From Paludibacteraceae bacterium (GTDB lineage: Bacteria; Bacteroidota; Bacteroidia; Bacteroidales; Paludibacteraceae): 64,000 nt of DNA. Under the pieces are notes generated by a model. The model searched no databases. It was not told the DNA's origin and saw only the letters and a program-made list of their open reading frames with translations. The stretch spans positions 1 through 64,000 of the forward strand of contig JAFSLP010000109.1 of assembly GCA_017448345.1 (NCBI GenBank), written 5' to 3'. The position numbers were made by a program, and so were the translations under genes. Shown here one piece after another: positions 26,441 to 35,896 of this stretch (positions within the stretch are counted from its first letter, which is position 1; each line of letters opens with the position of its first letter).

Positions 26441-27916
26441 TCAGATGCTCCATTCGAAGCCGTCTTTGGTGTCTTTGATCTGGAAACCAAGCGCGGTGAG
26501 CTCGTTGCGGATCTTGTCGGAGGTTCCCCAGTCTTTGTTCTTCTTCGCCTCCAGACGGATGCCCAGCAGCAGGTCTATCGCGCCATGGAAAGCTTTTCTC
26601 TGACTCTCATCACCGTCACCCTGTTCCTCCAGCCGCAGACCGAGGATGTCGATAGCGTAGGTCTTCCATACCTCGCGCAGCTCCTTCAGGTCCGCCTCGC
26701 TGATGGTGGCCTTGCCGTCAGGGATGGTGTTGATGGCTTTGGCGGAGTCGAAGAGCGCCGCTATGACGAACGGCGTGTTCAGGTCGTCGTCCATCGCTTG
26801 CGCACATCGTGTGCGCAGACCGGAGATATCGATTCCCTTTGTACTTTGTACTTTGTCCCCTTGTACTTTCAATAGCCGCTGATACGCCTCCTGCATACGC
26901 AGCAGACCTTTCTCTGCCGCCTCCAGTGCCTCGGACGAGAAGTCCACCGTCGAGCGGTAATGTGCCTGAAGGATAAAGAAACGGATGACCATCGGACCGA
27001 ACGGTTTGCTCAGCAACGGGTGCTCTCCGCTGAAGAACTGCTCCAAGGTGATGAAGTTGTTATAGCTCTTGCCCATCTTCTTGCCGGCAATGGTAATCAT
27101 GTTATTGTGCATCCAGTAATGCACGGACTCATGCCCGAGTGCTGCACAACTCTGTGCTATCTCCGCCTCGTGGTGTGGGAAGATGAGGTCCAGCCCGCCG
27201 CCGTGGATGTCGAACTGCTCGCCCAGATACTTGGTACCCATCGTCGAGCACTCCATGTGCCATCCGGGGAAACCCTCGCTCCACGGGCTGGGCCAGTGCA
27301 TGATATGTTCGGGACTGGCTTTCTTCCACAGCGCAAAGTCATAACTGTGTCTCTTCTCCGCCTGCCCGTCCAGCTCACGCGTCTCGGCGATGATGTCATG
27401 GAGGTTGCGCCCGGACAGCTTGCCGTACGGATAGTCCTTGGCGTATTTCTCCACGTCCATATAGACGGAGCCGTTGGACACATAGGCATAGCCTCTGTCG
27501 AGTATCTTCTGCACAAAGGCTATCTGCTCGATGATATGCCCCGAGGCATGCGGTTCGATGGAAGGCGGCAGGACGTTCAGCGCCGCCATGTCGCGGTGGT
27601 AGCGGTTGGTGTAATACTGCACCACTTCCATAGGCTCCAACTGCTCCAGACGGGCTTTCTTGGCTATCTTGTCCTCGCCCTCGTCGGCGTCGTGCTCCAA
27701 GTGTCCCACATCGGTGATATTACGCACATAGCGCACTTTGTAACCAAGGTGCAGCAGATACCGGTACAGCACATCGAACGTGATGGCGGGACGGGCGTGA
27801 CCCAGATGCGCGTCCCCATAGACCGTCGGTCCGCAGACATACATGCCCACATGACCCTCGTGAAGCGGTTTGAAAGTCTCTTTGAATCTTGTGAGAGAAT
27901 TATAGATTTCTAACAT
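26441..27916 (-). CDS. cysS: cysteinyl-tRNA synthetase
   Basis: 491 aa, close to the usual bacterial length. It charges tRNA-Cys with cysteine. Class I motifs are HLGH (37-40, the HIGH site) and KMGKS near 280; Cys28, the MECSTMG cysteine and the [10 protein letters not shown] histidines supply the zinc site. Residues about 349-360 ([12 protein letters not shown]) are an extra stretch encoded by a GTACAAAG repeat (26835-26870), between the catalytic region and the helical C-terminal domain. It lies 37 bp after the HAD lipoprotein gene and has no promoter of its own, so it is probably cotranscribed with it. Confidence 0.97.
   Translation of the reverse strand: MLEIYNSLTRFKETFKPLHEGHVGMYVCGPTVYGDAHLGHARPAITFDVLYRYLLHLGYKVRYVRNITDVGHLEHDADEGEDKIAKKARLEQLEPMEVVQYYTNRYHRDMAALNVLPPSIEPHASGHIIEQIAFVQKILDRGYAYVSNGSVYMDVEKYAKDYPYGKLSGRNLHDIIAETRELDGQAEKRHSYDFALWKKASPEHIMHWPSPWSEGFPGWHMECSTMGTKYLGEQFDIHGGGLDLIFPHHEAEIAQSCAALGHESVHYWMHNNMITIAGKKMGKSYNNFITLEQFFSGEHPLLSKPFGPMVIRFFILQAHYRSTVDFSSEALEAAEKGLLRMQEAYQRLLKVQGDKVQSTKGIDISGLRTRCAQAMDDDLNTPFVIAALFDSAKAINTIPDGKATISEADLKELREVWKTYAIDILGLRLEEQGDGDESQRKAFHGAIDLLLGIRLEAKKNKDWGTSDKIRNELTALGFQIKDTKDGFEWSI
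26835..26870 (-). repeat. in-frame AAGTACAAAG repeat in cysS
   Basis: Tandem AAGTACAAAG units plus a diverged copy are translated as [11 protein letters not shown]. The same family occurs in glgB (33639-33672) and the antiporter gene (55001-55034). Confidence 0.75.
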
Positions 27917-27953
27917 AGGATTATGTACGGTTTAATCATTTACCATTGTTCAT

Positions 27954-29012
27954 TTACCAAGAAAAATCCGTCTTTTGGACGTTTTCGCCGTAGATGGTCT
28001 TGAAATCGTCCTTCATGGAGACGACGATATAGCCGTTCTCGCGCCACTGGTCGGCGAGTTTGAGCGCTTTCTCGCGGTTGGCGTGGTCGCGGTTCTCGTC
28101 ATCGGCTATCAGCATGAACGCAAGGGTCTTGTATTTCGTGTTGCCCAGACAATAATTGTGCATGGCGCAATCGCCGCCGCTGTTGCCGAACGACAGCACA
28201 GGCACCTTGCCTATCTCTTGCACTATCTGTAGCACTTTGTTGGTCTTCAGGTTCTTGATAATCAGTTCGTCCGTCCGCACGATATCCTCCTCTTTACCCA
28301 TCGTGAAGTTGACTCCGGCCTCCCTTCCCTGCGAAGTGGATTGCAGGCGCACGTCCATTCCGATGACGCGGTTGGGCGCGATGCCGATAGACTCCGTCAG
28401 CGCACGGCATATGAAACGGTCCGAACCGGACACTACATAATACGTAAACCCGTTCGCCTCCAGATAGTTGAACACTTGCAGCATCGGTTGGTAGAAACTC
28501 TCGCCGTAGGTCATTCCCGTAAAACCGTTAGCCGGTTTGGCGGCATATACCTTCACATAGTTGTCGAACTCAGCAAGCGTCATGCCGGAATACGCCTTGG
28601 CGGCGGCATAGGCATGTTTCATATCGAAATGGTCCGGCAGTTTGGTCCCGTTGCGCACAAAATCGCGTATCTCCTGCGCCGTCTGACGCACATCTTCCGG
28701 TGCCTTGTCACGATAACCGGCGTCGTCCAGCACCCTGTATTCGAGCAGGTTATACTCAAAATAGGTAGGGTATAACTCACCCACAAACGTGCCGTCCATG
28801 TCGAATGTGGCAATGCGGTCGCTTGGCGTGATGTAATTCGGGGAGTTGGGATTGGTCACATCCTCGACGTATGCCTGCAAGGCAGTCACCGCCTCACACT
28901 CATTCCAGAGGGTGAGATAGTTTTTCGGCGGTGTCGGTTCGTTGCTGTTGCAACTGCTCATTACCATGCAGCAGGCTGTAATGGCAACCATCCATAGTTT
29001 GAAAACTTTCAT
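27954..29012 (-). CDS. HAD-family phosphatase, predicted lipoprotein
   Basis: 352 aa from the ATG at 29012; the frame is open to 29168, but the promoter lies inside that part. A lipoprotein signal ends at Cys21 (MVMSSC). The HAD motif I is FDMDGTF (70-76) and a later SFGNSGGDCAM supplies the motif III/IV acidic residues, giving an acid-phosphatase or phosphoserine-phosphatase-like fold placed outside the cytoplasmic membrane. The substrate is unknown. The stop codon lies in a CATTTACC intergenic repeat (27935-27958) and cysS follows 37 bp later. Confidence 0.85.
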   Translation of the reverse strand: MKVFKLWMVAITACCMVMSSCNSNEPTPPKNYLTLWNECEAVTALQAYVEDVTNPNSPNYITPSDRIATFDMDGTFVGELYPTYFEYNLLEYRVLDDAGYRDKAPEDVRQTAQEIRDFVRNGTKLPDHFDMKHAYAAAKAYSGMTLAEFDNYVKVYAAKPANGFTGMTYGESFYQPMLQVFNYLEANGFTYYVVSGSDRFICRALTESIGIAPNRVIGMDVRLQSTSQGREAGVNFTMGKEEDIVRTDELIIKNLKTNKVLQIVQEIGKVPVLSFGNSGGDCAMHNYCLGNTKYKTLAFMLIADDENRDHANREKALKLADQWRENGYIVVSMKDDFKTIYGENVQKTDFSW

Positions 29013-29039
29013 TTCGTCATTCCATTTACAAATCCGCTG

Positions 29040-29071
29040 CAAAGGTACGACAAAAATTGCACATACGCAAG
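29040..29071 (-). promoter_or_regulatory. promoter for the HAD lipoprotein and cysS
   Basis: Minus-strand CTTG (29068-29071), 20-bp spacer beginning CGTATGTGC, TACCTTTG (29040-29047), 28 bp before the ATG at 29012. Confidence 0.8.
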
Positions 29072-29169
29072 TTTTTGAGCGGAATTTTTGAAAAAGTAGA
29101 TATAATTCAGGAATAAAATTGTTTCTAATTACGGAATTACATAATTTCGGCGTGCAAAAACAAGGCAAA

Positions 29170-29195
29170 GGCGCAAAGGTTTTTGCCTTTACGCC
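29170..29195 (-). terminator. terminator candidate after the ATPase gene at 29247
   Basis: A 10-bp stem GGCGCAAAGG/CCTTTACGCC (one mismatch) lies 52 bp past the ATPase stop, followed by TTTG on the minus strand and then the next gene's promoter. Confidence 0.55.
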
Positions 29196-29246
29196 CTGAT
29201 AAGCCCCATTTTAATGTATGGTGTGCGTGTTTAGAGGAGGGTGGGA

Positions 29247-30374
29247 TTAGCGTTGTTGCAGCCAATAGCTGAAGAATTTATCGTACACCAAATAATTTCC
29301 ATCATCATTCTGGTACAATAATTCTTTGTCTATCATGGTTAGAATGGCACCCCGGACTGTGCTGTATGCGCCCAGCTGGTATTTCTGCAAGAACTGGTTG
29401 CTACCCGGTTCTTTTACAATTCCTTCTTTCGCGATAGCCCGGAGCACTTGCAGCTGACGGTCCGTAATCAGACGGCAATATGTTTGATATGCCGGTTCTT
29501 CCTCTTGTATCAATTTGTTAAGTGCCGTTTTGACAGCATGGCTATCAATAACTTCTACTCCGCTTTGGTACAGCCTGTTCAACAGAACCTGCACATACCA
29601 TGTATAACCATCCGCCATAGCGTATAACTCGTGGAAAACATCTTGGCTTATCTCTTGACCATGTGCAACCATATGTTGGCACGCGAACTGATAATAGGAA
29701 GCCTCGTCAATCACATCAATATTCATTATTTGCGTGCTCCGATAAAACGGACGCTTGGCGGAAGTGAACATCTGCGCCATTACATGTTTTTTGCTGCCGG
29801 CAAAGATAAATTGCACATTTTTCAACTGTTGGATATAGGTCCGCAGCAATGCTTCCATCTTCACATCCTTATATTCTGCAATAGTCTGGAACTCGTCAAA
29901 TGCCACATAGCAAGGCTGTTCGGATTTCTCCAGATATGCAAAAATCTGTTGCACTGTCCATTCTTCGCGTTGGGGCTGTACATCTATCGTACATTGCGGC
30001 AGACCGCTGACAGGATCCATTCCGAATACAGGACGTAGTGCACCGAAGAAATGTGTTATTTCCTCCCATACACGCTCAGAAAAAGGATTGATTCGGGTAC
30101 TTAACACTGCTTCTGCAAAAACTTTTGTAAACTCCTGCAGATTAGAAGTACTGAACAAATCCACATAAATGCAATGTACTTCTTTGGCATACGGCGAATG
30201 GAACAAATGTTGTATCAAACCCGTTTTGCCGACACGCCGGGGACTTATTAGCGTCACATTGCGTCTGTTGCGTAATGCTTCCCCTAAGTTTATCGTCTCT
30301 TCTGTGCGGTCACAGAAATACTCCGCTCCTAAATAAGAGGTGGTCGAAAATGGATTAGTGAAACCGGTTTGCAT
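29247..30374 (-). CDS. ATP-binding protein (archaeal-type ATPase, PF01637-like)
   Basis: 375 aa. A P-loop SPRRVGKTG lies at 44-52 and a Walker B-type CYVAFDEFQTI near 163-173, with a winged-helix-like C terminus (YSTVRGAILTMIDKELLYQ). This fits the STAND-related ATPase family common in archaea and Bacteroidetes, of unknown function. It stands alone, with its own promoter, a palindrome just after the start of transcription and a terminator. Lower GC suggests transfer. Confidence 0.88.
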   Translation of the reverse strand: MQTGFTNPFSTTSYLGAEYFCDRTEETINLGEALRNRRNVTLISPRRVGKTGLIQHLFHSPYAKEVHCIYVDLFSTSNLQEFTKVFAEAVLSTRINPFSERVWEEITHFFGALRPVFGMDPVSGLPQCTIDVQPQREEWTVQQIFAYLEKSEQPCYVAFDEFQTIAEYKDVKMEALLRTYIQQLKNVQFIFAGSKKHVMAQMFTSAKRPFYRSTQIMNIDVIDEASYYQFACQHMVAHGQEISQDVFHELYAMADGYTWYVQVLLNRLYQSGVEVIDSHAVKTALNKLIQEEEPAYQTYCRLITDRQLQVLRAIAKEGIVKEPGSNQFLQKYQLGAYSTVRGAILTMIDKELLYQNDDGNYLVYDKFFSYWLQQR

Positions 30375-30420
30375 TTGTATAATAAATTTATTTATAGGGC
30401 ATTACACATGTCGTTATTCC

Positions 30421-30441
30421 CGTGACGGAATTTACGTCACG
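30421..30441 (-). promoter_or_regulatory. palindromic operator candidate
   Basis: CGTGACG and CGTCACG form a perfect 7-bp inverted repeat with a 7-bp spacer, placed a few bases downstream of the expected transcription start of the ATPase gene, where a repressor would block elongation. Confidence 0.55.
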
Positions 30442-30453
30442 TTAAATTCGCTG

Positions 30454-30485
30454 CAAAGGTAGTAATAATATTTGAAATACGCAAG
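30454..30485 (-). promoter_or_regulatory. promoter of the ATPase gene at 29247
   Basis: Minus-strand CTTG (30482-30485), 20-bp spacer beginning CGTATTTCA, TACCTTTG (30454-30461). Confidence 0.78.
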
Positions 30486-30552
30486 ACTTTGAGCAAGAAA
30501 AATCAAATAATTTTGTTTTTTTAGGGGACAGCTGTGTGGACATACACAAAAA

Positions 30553-30572
30553 CTCCGGGCATCTGCCCGGAG
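30553..30572 (-). terminator. strong terminator after nagB
   Basis: A perfect 9-bp stem CTCCGGGCA/TGCCCGGAG with a 2-nt loop, followed by TTTTTGTG on the minus strand, lies 19 bp after the nagB stop. It ends the probable six-gene unit that starts near 36208. Confidence 0.85.
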
Positions 30573-30591
30573 CATAAGACACAAACGGTAC

Positions 30592-31401
30592 TTACAGCAG
30601 TGTCTTGGGGTCGAGGTTGTTCTTCTCGATATCCTTGAAATACTTGAATGTACCGAGCTTGAGTTCCTCGCAGGCTGCCTCGTCGCAGACGATGATACCG
30701 TGCTGGTGCATCTGGAGCGCGGAGACGGTCCACATATGCGATATCGGCTCCTCAATGGCGTGCTGCAGCGCACGCGCTTTGTTATGTCCGTTGACGACTA
30801 TCAGCACCTCTTGCGCATCCATCACCGTGCCCACTCCTACCGTCAGCGCGGTCTTCGGCACTTTGTTCACGTCGTTCTCAAAGAAACGGCTGTTGGCGAT
30901 GATGGTGTCGGTGGTCAGCTCTTTCTTTCGCGTACGGCTGGTGAGAGACGAACCCGGCTCGTTGAAGGCGATATGTCCGTCGGGACCGATGCCGCCGAGG
31001 AACAGATGGATTCCGCCGTAGTTCTTTATCTTCGCCTCATAACGCGCACACTCGGCTGCAAGGTCCGGTGCATTGCCGTTGAGGATATTCACGTTCTCCT
31101 TGCGGATGTCTATATGGCTGAAAAAATTGGTCCACATGAAGCTGTGATAACTCTCCGGGTGCTCCTCGGGAAGTCCCACGTACTCATCCATGTTAAACGT
31201 CACCACGTTGCGGAAGGACACCTTGCCCTCCTCATACAGCTGGATAAGGTGCTTGTACATCCCTAACGGCGAACTGCCCGTCGGCAGACCCAATACAAAC
31301 GGAGTACTCTCTTTCGGTCCGAACTCATTGATTCGTTTTGCCACATAGTTCGCAGCCCACTCGCTCAGCAGGTCATACGAAGGTTCAATAATTACACGCA
31401 T
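30592..31401 (-). CDS. nagB: glucosamine-6-phosphate deaminase
   Basis: 269 aa, the standard length. It converts glucosamine 6-phosphate to fructose 6-phosphate and ammonia in amino-sugar use. Family motifs are [12 protein letters not shown] (phosphate binding), FNMDEYVGL (catalytic Asp) and [15 protein letters not shown]. It is 102 bp after the thioredoxin lipoprotein gene with no clear promoter between, and is the last gene before a strong terminator. With a YhcH/NanQ-like protein and glgB upstream, it suggests sugar-phosphate metabolism in this unit. Confidence 0.96.
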   Translation of the reverse strand: MRVIIEPSYDLLSEWAANYVAKRINEFGPKESTPFVLGLPTGSSPLGMYKHLIQLYEEGKVSFRNVVTFNMDEYVGLPEEHPESYHSFMWTNFFSHIDIRKENVNILNGNAPDLAAECARYEAKIKNYGGIHLFLGGIGPDGHIAFNEPGSSLTSRTRKKELTTDTIIANSRFFENDVNKVPKTALTVGVGTVMDAQEVLIVVNGHNKARALQHAIEEPISHMWTVSALQMHQHGIIVCDEAACEELKLGTFKYFKDIEKNNLDPKTLL

Positions 31402-31503
31402 TGTTTTTCTTTAAATTTGAATTTTGAAATCATAACTTTAAACTATTTGACACCCTTGCCTGCCGGTAACTACTGCCTAACGGACAGACACGGTTTGTAT
31501 GTA

Positions 31504-32028
31504 TCATTCGCTCAGAAGGATTGCCTCCAGTTCGGGTTCTTCGGGATTGACAGCCACTATCCGTCCCTCTCTGTCGATGAGGACGGTATGCGGGATAAAC
31601 TGCACGCCATAGAGGTCGGAGCAGGAGTGTGCCTCGTCCTCGCGCATCTGCAGCCACGGCATCTGCTCTTCCTTCAGCGCCTCGCGCCACGCCGCCTCGT
31701 CTTGGTCCACGGAGCAGCTGAGGATCTGCAGCCGCTCGCCGCCGAAACGGGCGTAGAAATCTTTCAGCACAGGCACGAAACGGCGGCAGGGACCGCACCA
31801 CGATGCCCAGAAATCCAGCAGCACATAGTCGCTCTTGCCCACCACACTGCTCAGTGACAGCTCCGTGCCTTCCGGTGTCAGAGCGGTGATATCCTTATAG
31901 GCATTCTCATCAGCTGCCTGTTCCTGCTTTTGCTCTTGCTGCGGAGTCTGTTCCGCTTGCTCCGCTGGTTTCTTTGTACAGCCGGCAATCACCAATGCCG
32001 CTGCAAAAATCAATAAGTACTTTTTCAT
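31504..32028 (-). CDS. TlpA-like thioredoxin-fold lipoprotein
   Basis: 174 aa. A lipoprotein signal ends at Cys17 (LVIAGC), followed by a Gln/Glu-rich linker (18-42). The redox motif WCGPC lies at 77-81 and the cis-Pro site in FIPHTVLID. It is expected to reduce or resolve disulfides outside the cytoplasmic membrane, as TlpA/ResA proteins do. It lies 49 bp after glgB. Confidence 0.92.
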   Translation of the reverse strand: MKKYLLIFAAALVIAGCTKKPAEQAEQTPQQEQKQEQAADENAYKDITALTPEGTELSLSSVVGKSDYVLLDFWASWCGPCRRFVPVLKDFYARFGGERLQILSCSVDQDEAAWREALKEEQMPWLQMREDEAHSCSDLYGVQFIPHTVLIDREGRIVAVNPEEPELEAILLSE

Positions 32029-32077
32029 TGTTGTGAGTTTTATATTTAATCTAGTAGAACTAATAGAACTAGTTAAT

Positions 32078-34225
32078 CTATTTTTCTCTTTTTAAAACCA
32101 CCGCGCTTCTTGCCGGCAGGTACATCTTCAGCCAGCCTTTGCCGTCCTTGGCATAAAGCTCGTCATGCTGCGTGAAATGCTCCACCGTGTCATCGCTCAG
32201 TCCGAAGCCGGCGAACTCCTTGGCGTCGGTGTTCAGCACCACTTTGTATTTGCCTTCGGGCACCAACATGCCGTAGTCGCTGAAGGACTTCTGTCCGTTC
32301 CAGTTGAAGATGAACAGCAGCTCTCCGCGCGAGTATGCCACCACTTGGTCGCCCTCGTTGTCCCACCATTTCATCACCCACGGCAGGTGCCTGCCTACGC
32401 CGTATTTCTTCTCCTCGGCAGTGGGTTTCTGCACGGACAGATTCTCGCGTAGCAGATGCACCATCGCCTCGTCGAAACGGTTGAGGTCTGCGAAGAAATA
32501 GTTGGGGTTGTCCACCAGACTCCACTGGCGGCGCGCGTATTTGTAACTCCAGCCGTTGCCCTCACGCGGGAAGTCTATCCACTCCGGATGACCGAACTCA
32601 TTGCCCATGAACGTCAGGTAGCCGCCGTTGATGGTGCTTGCCGTCACCAGACGGATCATCTTATGCAGCGCGATGCCGCGGTCCGCCATATAGGTCGAAT
32701 GACCGTGCTCGAAATGCCAGTACATGTCGGCGTCCACCAGACGGAAGATAATCGTCTTGTCGCCCACTAACGCTTGGTCGTGGCTCTCCGCATAGCTGAT
32801 AGTCTTCTCGTCCTCGCGCCGGTTGGTCATCTCAAAGAGGATATGACCGGCTTTCCAGTCCTCGTCCTTCACCTCTTTGATATACTTGATCCAAAAGTCA
32901 GGAATGCCCATCGCAAGCCGGTAATCAAAACCTACGCCGCCATCTTGAATAGGGCTTGCCAGACCGGGCATTCCCGACATCTCCTCCGCAATGGTTATTG
33001 CATCTGGTTTGACTTCATGGATCACTTTGTTGGCAAGAGTCAGGTACATGAGTGCGTCACCGTCCTCGTTGCCGTTGAAATAACTGCCGTAGCCGTTGAA
33101 ATCCTCGCCCAGACCGTGGCTGCGGTAAATCATCGAGGTCACGCCGTCAAAACGGTAGCCGTCGAAATCATATTCGTCCAGCCAGAACTTGCAGTTGCTC
33201 AGCAGGAAATGCAGCACCTCGTTCTTGCCGTAGTTGAAGCACAGGCTGTCCCATGCCGGGTGTTCCCGACGTGCGCCGTCGTGGAAATACTGGTAGGGTG
33301 TGCCGTCGAAATTACCCAGACCCTCCAGTTCGTTCTTCACGGCGTGGCTGTGAACAAGGTCCATGATGACCTTCATACCCCGGCCGTGGGCGTCGTCGAT
33401 AAGCGCCTTCAGCTCGTTGGGCGTACCGAAACGGCTGCTGGCGGCGAAGAAATTCGACACGTGATAGCCGAACGAACCGTAATATGGATGTTCCTGAATA
33501 GCCATAATCTGCACGCAGTTATAGCCGAGCTTGGCGATACGCGGCAGCACATCGCGGCGGAACTCCTCATAGCTGTTCACTTTCTCCTGCTCCGAACTCA
33601 TGCCTATATGGCACTCGTAGATAAACAAAGCCTCATCCTTGGTACTTTGTACTTTGCCCCTTTGTCCCTTTGTTTGGCGGTTCCGCCAAACGTAAGGTTC
33701 CTCGTCCCATACTTGCGCGGAGAAGACTTTGGTCTGCTCGTCCTGCACCACGCGCCGCACATAACTCGGGATGCGCTCTCCCCAACCGCCGTTCCACTCC
33801 ACTAAAAGACGGTAGTATTGCTCGTGCCTGAGGGCTTCTTCCGGCAGCTTGGCTTCCCACACGCCGTTGCCTATCGGCTGAAGACGATACTTTTCGTCCT
33901 TCTGCCAGCCGTTCATGTCGCCCTTGATATAAATAGCCGTAGCGTTCGGCGCCCACTCGCGAAGCACCCATTCACCGGCTACTTTCTTTCCTTTTGCGTC
34001 GGTATAAGGCTTCTTATGGTGTAGTCCGAAATAGAGGTAGCCCGTTGCCCAGTCTGCTAAGGTCTTTGTACATTGTACATCGTCACTTTGTACATTCCCC
34101 GTCAGTTCAGCTTCTTTTCGCGCCGCATAATCCGCACGTGCTTGCAGAGCACCCTCGTAGGGCTGTAGGTACGGGTCGCGTGCCACGATAGGCAGATGTT
34201 TTACTTTCTTTGTTGTCATAGTCAT
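32078..34225 (-). CDS. glgB: 1,4-alpha-glucan branching enzyme
   Basis: 715 aa from the ATG at 34225; a TTG four codons earlier is less likely. It forms alpha-1,6 branches in glycogen. A CBM48-type N-terminal domain (HHKKPYTDAKGKKVAGEWVL) precedes a GH13 barrel with the nucleophile region DGYRFDGVTSM (near 358), the acid AEEMSGMPG (near 410) and SHDQALVGDK (near 480), of the eukaryote-like GH13_8 type. Two stretches look like in-frame repeat insertions: residues about 43-54 (VQSDDVQCTK) and 182-195 (KGQRGKVQSTK). It lies 75 bp after the YhcH-like gene. Confidence 0.95.
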   Translation of the reverse strand: MTMTTKKVKHLPIVARDPYLQPYEGALQARADYAARKEAELTGNVQSDDVQCTKTLADWATGYLYFGLHHKKPYTDAKGKKVAGEWVLREWAPNATAIYIKGDMNGWQKDEKYRLQPIGNGVWEAKLPEEALRHEQYYRLLVEWNGGWGERIPSYVRRVVQDEQTKVFSAQVWDEEPYVWRNRQTKGQRGKVQSTKDEALFIYECHIGMSSEQEKVNSYEEFRRDVLPRIAKLGYNCVQIMAIQEHPYYGSFGYHVSNFFAASSRFGTPNELKALIDDAHGRGMKVIMDLVHSHAVKNELEGLGNFDGTPYQYFHDGARREHPAWDSLCFNYGKNEVLHFLLSNCKFWLDEYDFDGYRFDGVTSMIYRSHGLGEDFNGYGSYFNGNEDGDALMYLTLANKVIHEVKPDAITIAEEMSGMPGLASPIQDGGVGFDYRLAMGIPDFWIKYIKEVKDEDWKAGHILFEMTNRREDEKTISYAESHDQALVGDKTIIFRLVDADMYWHFEHGHSTYMADRGIALHKMIRLVTASTINGGYLTFMGNEFGHPEWIDFPREGNGWSYKYARRQWSLVDNPNYFFADLNRFDEAMVHLLRENLSVQKPTAEEKKYGVGRHLPWVMKWWDNEGDQVVAYSRGELLFIFNWNGQKSFSDYGMLVPEGKYKVVLNTDAKEFAGFGLSDDTVEHFTQHDELYAKDGKGWLKMYLPARSAVVLKREK
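33639..33690 (-). repeat. in-frame AAGTACAAAG repeat plus palindrome in glgB
   Basis: AAGTACAAAG-type units (33639-33672) adjoin a perfect palindrome TTTGGCGG/CCGCCAAA (33673-33690). Together they encode RNRQTKGQRGKVQSTK between the CBM48 and catalytic domains. Confidence 0.75.
34064..34095 (-). repeat. 32-bp dispersed element, copy 1 (in frame in glgB)
   Basis: This copy differs by only a few bases from 53043-53074 (inside a glycosyltransferase gene) and 57486-57517 (intergenic). It is translated VQSDDVQCTK. Its core is two ATGTACAAAG/ATGTACAATG units. Confidence 0.85.
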
Positions 34226-34300
34226 TGTGCTTTTCAAAGTAAATACTTTTTTAGGTTTATGTCCTTCGCCGTTTAGTACTCCGCAGGAGTGTGAAGGCGG

Positions 34301-34753
34301 TCAAACCACTCTCGATTTGACGATGAGTTTGCGGTACTCCTTGCCCGGTGCTATACCCGGCTGGTGTGCATCTTCCGGGAAGAAGACGGCGAAATGTCCG
34401 GCAGGGACAACAAACTTGGCGGTTGCCTTGTCGGCATAGAACTCCACGTCCTTGCCTTCGTCGTATTCCTGCGTCACTTCCTGACAATCGACTTGCGCCT
34501 TCCAGCCCATCTCCTCGTCGTCGCCCAGCGGTATCTGGATATCCAGATAGTCGCGGTGAGCCTCCATCCGGCATTTGGATTCCTCCTTGCCTTTGAAATC
34601 GTTGATGTTGACGTACAGGTCGGTGCCGTCCAAGTAAATCTTGCATGCTGGCATTTCCTCAAGGTCGTTGTCCTTGTAGAATTTCATGAACTGTTCGAAG
34701 CCCGGTACGCAATCGTAGTACCTGTCGGCGTTCTCTAATTTGTCTAAAATCAT
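34301..34753 (-). CDS. YhcH/YjgK/YiaL family protein (DUF386)
   Basis: 150 aa, a single DUF386 cupin-like domain with EAHRDYLDIQIPL and HFAVFFPEDAHQPG metal-site regions. Relatives act as anomerases or accessory proteins in sialic acid and other acid-sugar catabolism. Cytoplasmic. It lies 72 bp after the radical SAM gene and 75 bp before glgB, with nagB further down the same probable transcript. Confidence 0.9.
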   Translation of the reverse strand: MILDKLENADRYYDCVPGFEQFMKFYKDNDLEEMPACKIYLDGTDLYVNINDFKGKEESKCRMEAHRDYLDIQIPLGDDEEMGWKAQVDCQEVTQEYDEGKDVEFYADKATAKFVVPAGHFAVFFPEDAHQPGIAPGKEYRKLIVKSRVV

Positions 34754-34825
34754 ATAATATCAATTAAAAATCATCATTCATCAATCCATCATTCAGCTCG
34801 CACTGCGAGCGGCTCAATCCATCAT

Positions 34826-35893
34826 TCACTTCTGCCCCAGCCGTTGCAGGTGGCAGAGCATCAGCGACCCGTCTTCGCGCCTCAGATGCATGCCGTTGCC
34901 TTCGCAGAAAGCAAACGCCTTGCAGTCCTTGCACGGTTCGCTCTCTCTCATCCACTGCCGGTCGCGGTAGGGCTTGAACTCCTCCTCCCACACACGCCAG
35001 AACGAGTCTTTATAGATATTCCCTTGGTAGTACTTGCCGCGGATGCTGGTGCAGGCGGATATGCTGCCGTCTATCAGGATAGATGCCACGCTGATGCCTG
35101 CCGCGCACTGGTACAGATGGTCACGCACACGCCCTTCGTAGTCGCCTAAATAGCCTTCGCACGAATACGACACATGGCGTCCCGCCTCGCGTTCGGAGAC
35201 GATGAAATCCATCAGATAGCGGAACTGCTCGTCTGTCAGCAGCAGCTCGGGGTTGCTCGCTGCACGACCCATCGGGTCTATGCCGAACACACGCCAGTCG
35301 CGCACGCCCATGCTCCACAGCATATCACGGATAGCGGGCAGGTGGTCTATGTTACGCTGGTTGGCGCAGGTGACCACATCCCATGTCAGCCTCGGCTCGG
35401 AGGCACAGAGTCTGATGGCACGGCTCGCACCCTCGAATGCCAAGGGGTGCTGGCGGAGCCATACATGGTCCTCCTCCAAGCCGTCGCAGGAGATGGTGAT
35501 GGACCGCAGCCCTGACTCGCGTAACTCGCGGAAACGCGCCTCCGTCAATGCCAAGCCGTTGGTCACCATTCCCCACGGATAGCCTCTCTTCTTCAGCGCA
35601 CGGCCCACGTCCGCCAAGTCTTTGCGCATCAGCGGTTCGCCGCCGGAGATGATGATGAGTACATTGTGAGGATCCACATGAGGCGTCACCTCGGTGTCTA
35701 TCACCTTCAGGAAATCCTCTGCCGGCATGTCCGGTGTCTGCACGGACGACACACAATCGCTGCCGCAGTGCAGGCAATGCACGTTGCAGCGCAGCGTGGA
35801 CTCCCAGAACAACTGCCTCAGCGGATGCAGCTCCTTGAGGTTCTTACGCCTCAGCCGTTCCAGCCATAATGCTATTTTCAGTCGCGCTTTCAT
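34826..35893 (-). CDS. radical SAM/SPASM enzyme of an rSAM-lipoprotein system (TIGR04133-like)
   Basis: 355 aa. The radical SAM cluster motif CNVHCLHC (Cys36, Cys40, Cys43) is followed by SGGEPLMRKD, the GGE-type SAM-binding motif. The C-terminal SPASM region (about 260-350) carries clustered cysteines (SACTSI, CKDCKAFAFC, LCHLQ) for auxiliary iron-sulfur clusters, as in peptide-modifying maturases. It begins 3 bp after a gene for a small YGxP-repeat lipoprotein, which is the likely partner or substrate. Resemblance to the uncharacterised TIGR04133 rSAM/lipoprotein family is from memory and should be confirmed by HMM. Confidence 0.9.
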   Translation of the reverse strand: MKARLKIALWLERLRRKNLKELHPLRQLFWESTLRCNVHCLHCGSDCVSSVQTPDMPAEDFLKVIDTEVTPHVDPHNVLIIISGGEPLMRKDLADVGRALKKRGYPWGMVTNGLALTEARFRELRESGLRSITISCDGLEEDHVWLRQHPLAFEGASRAIRLCASEPRLTWDVVTCANQRNIDHLPAIRDMLWSMGVRDWRVFGIDPMGRAASNPELLLTDEQFRYLMDFIVSEREAGRHVSYSCEGYLGDYEGRVRDHLYQCAAGISVASILIDGSISACTSIRGKYYQGNIYKDSFWRVWEEEFKPYRDRQWMRESEPCKDCKAFAFCEGNGMHLRREDGSLMLCHLQRLGQK

Positions 35894-35896
35894 TCG

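Noticed and set aside
26960..27913. 317-codon plus-strand frame
   Set aside because: Antisense to cysS.
32774..33805. 343-codon plus-strand frame
   Set aside because: Antisense to glgB; no recognisable domain.
34266..34300. ACTCC(GCA)GGAGT hairpin as terminator of the YhcH-like gene
   Set aside because: The stem is only 5 bp with no T tract; a similar sequence near 26350 suggests a repeat rather than a terminator.
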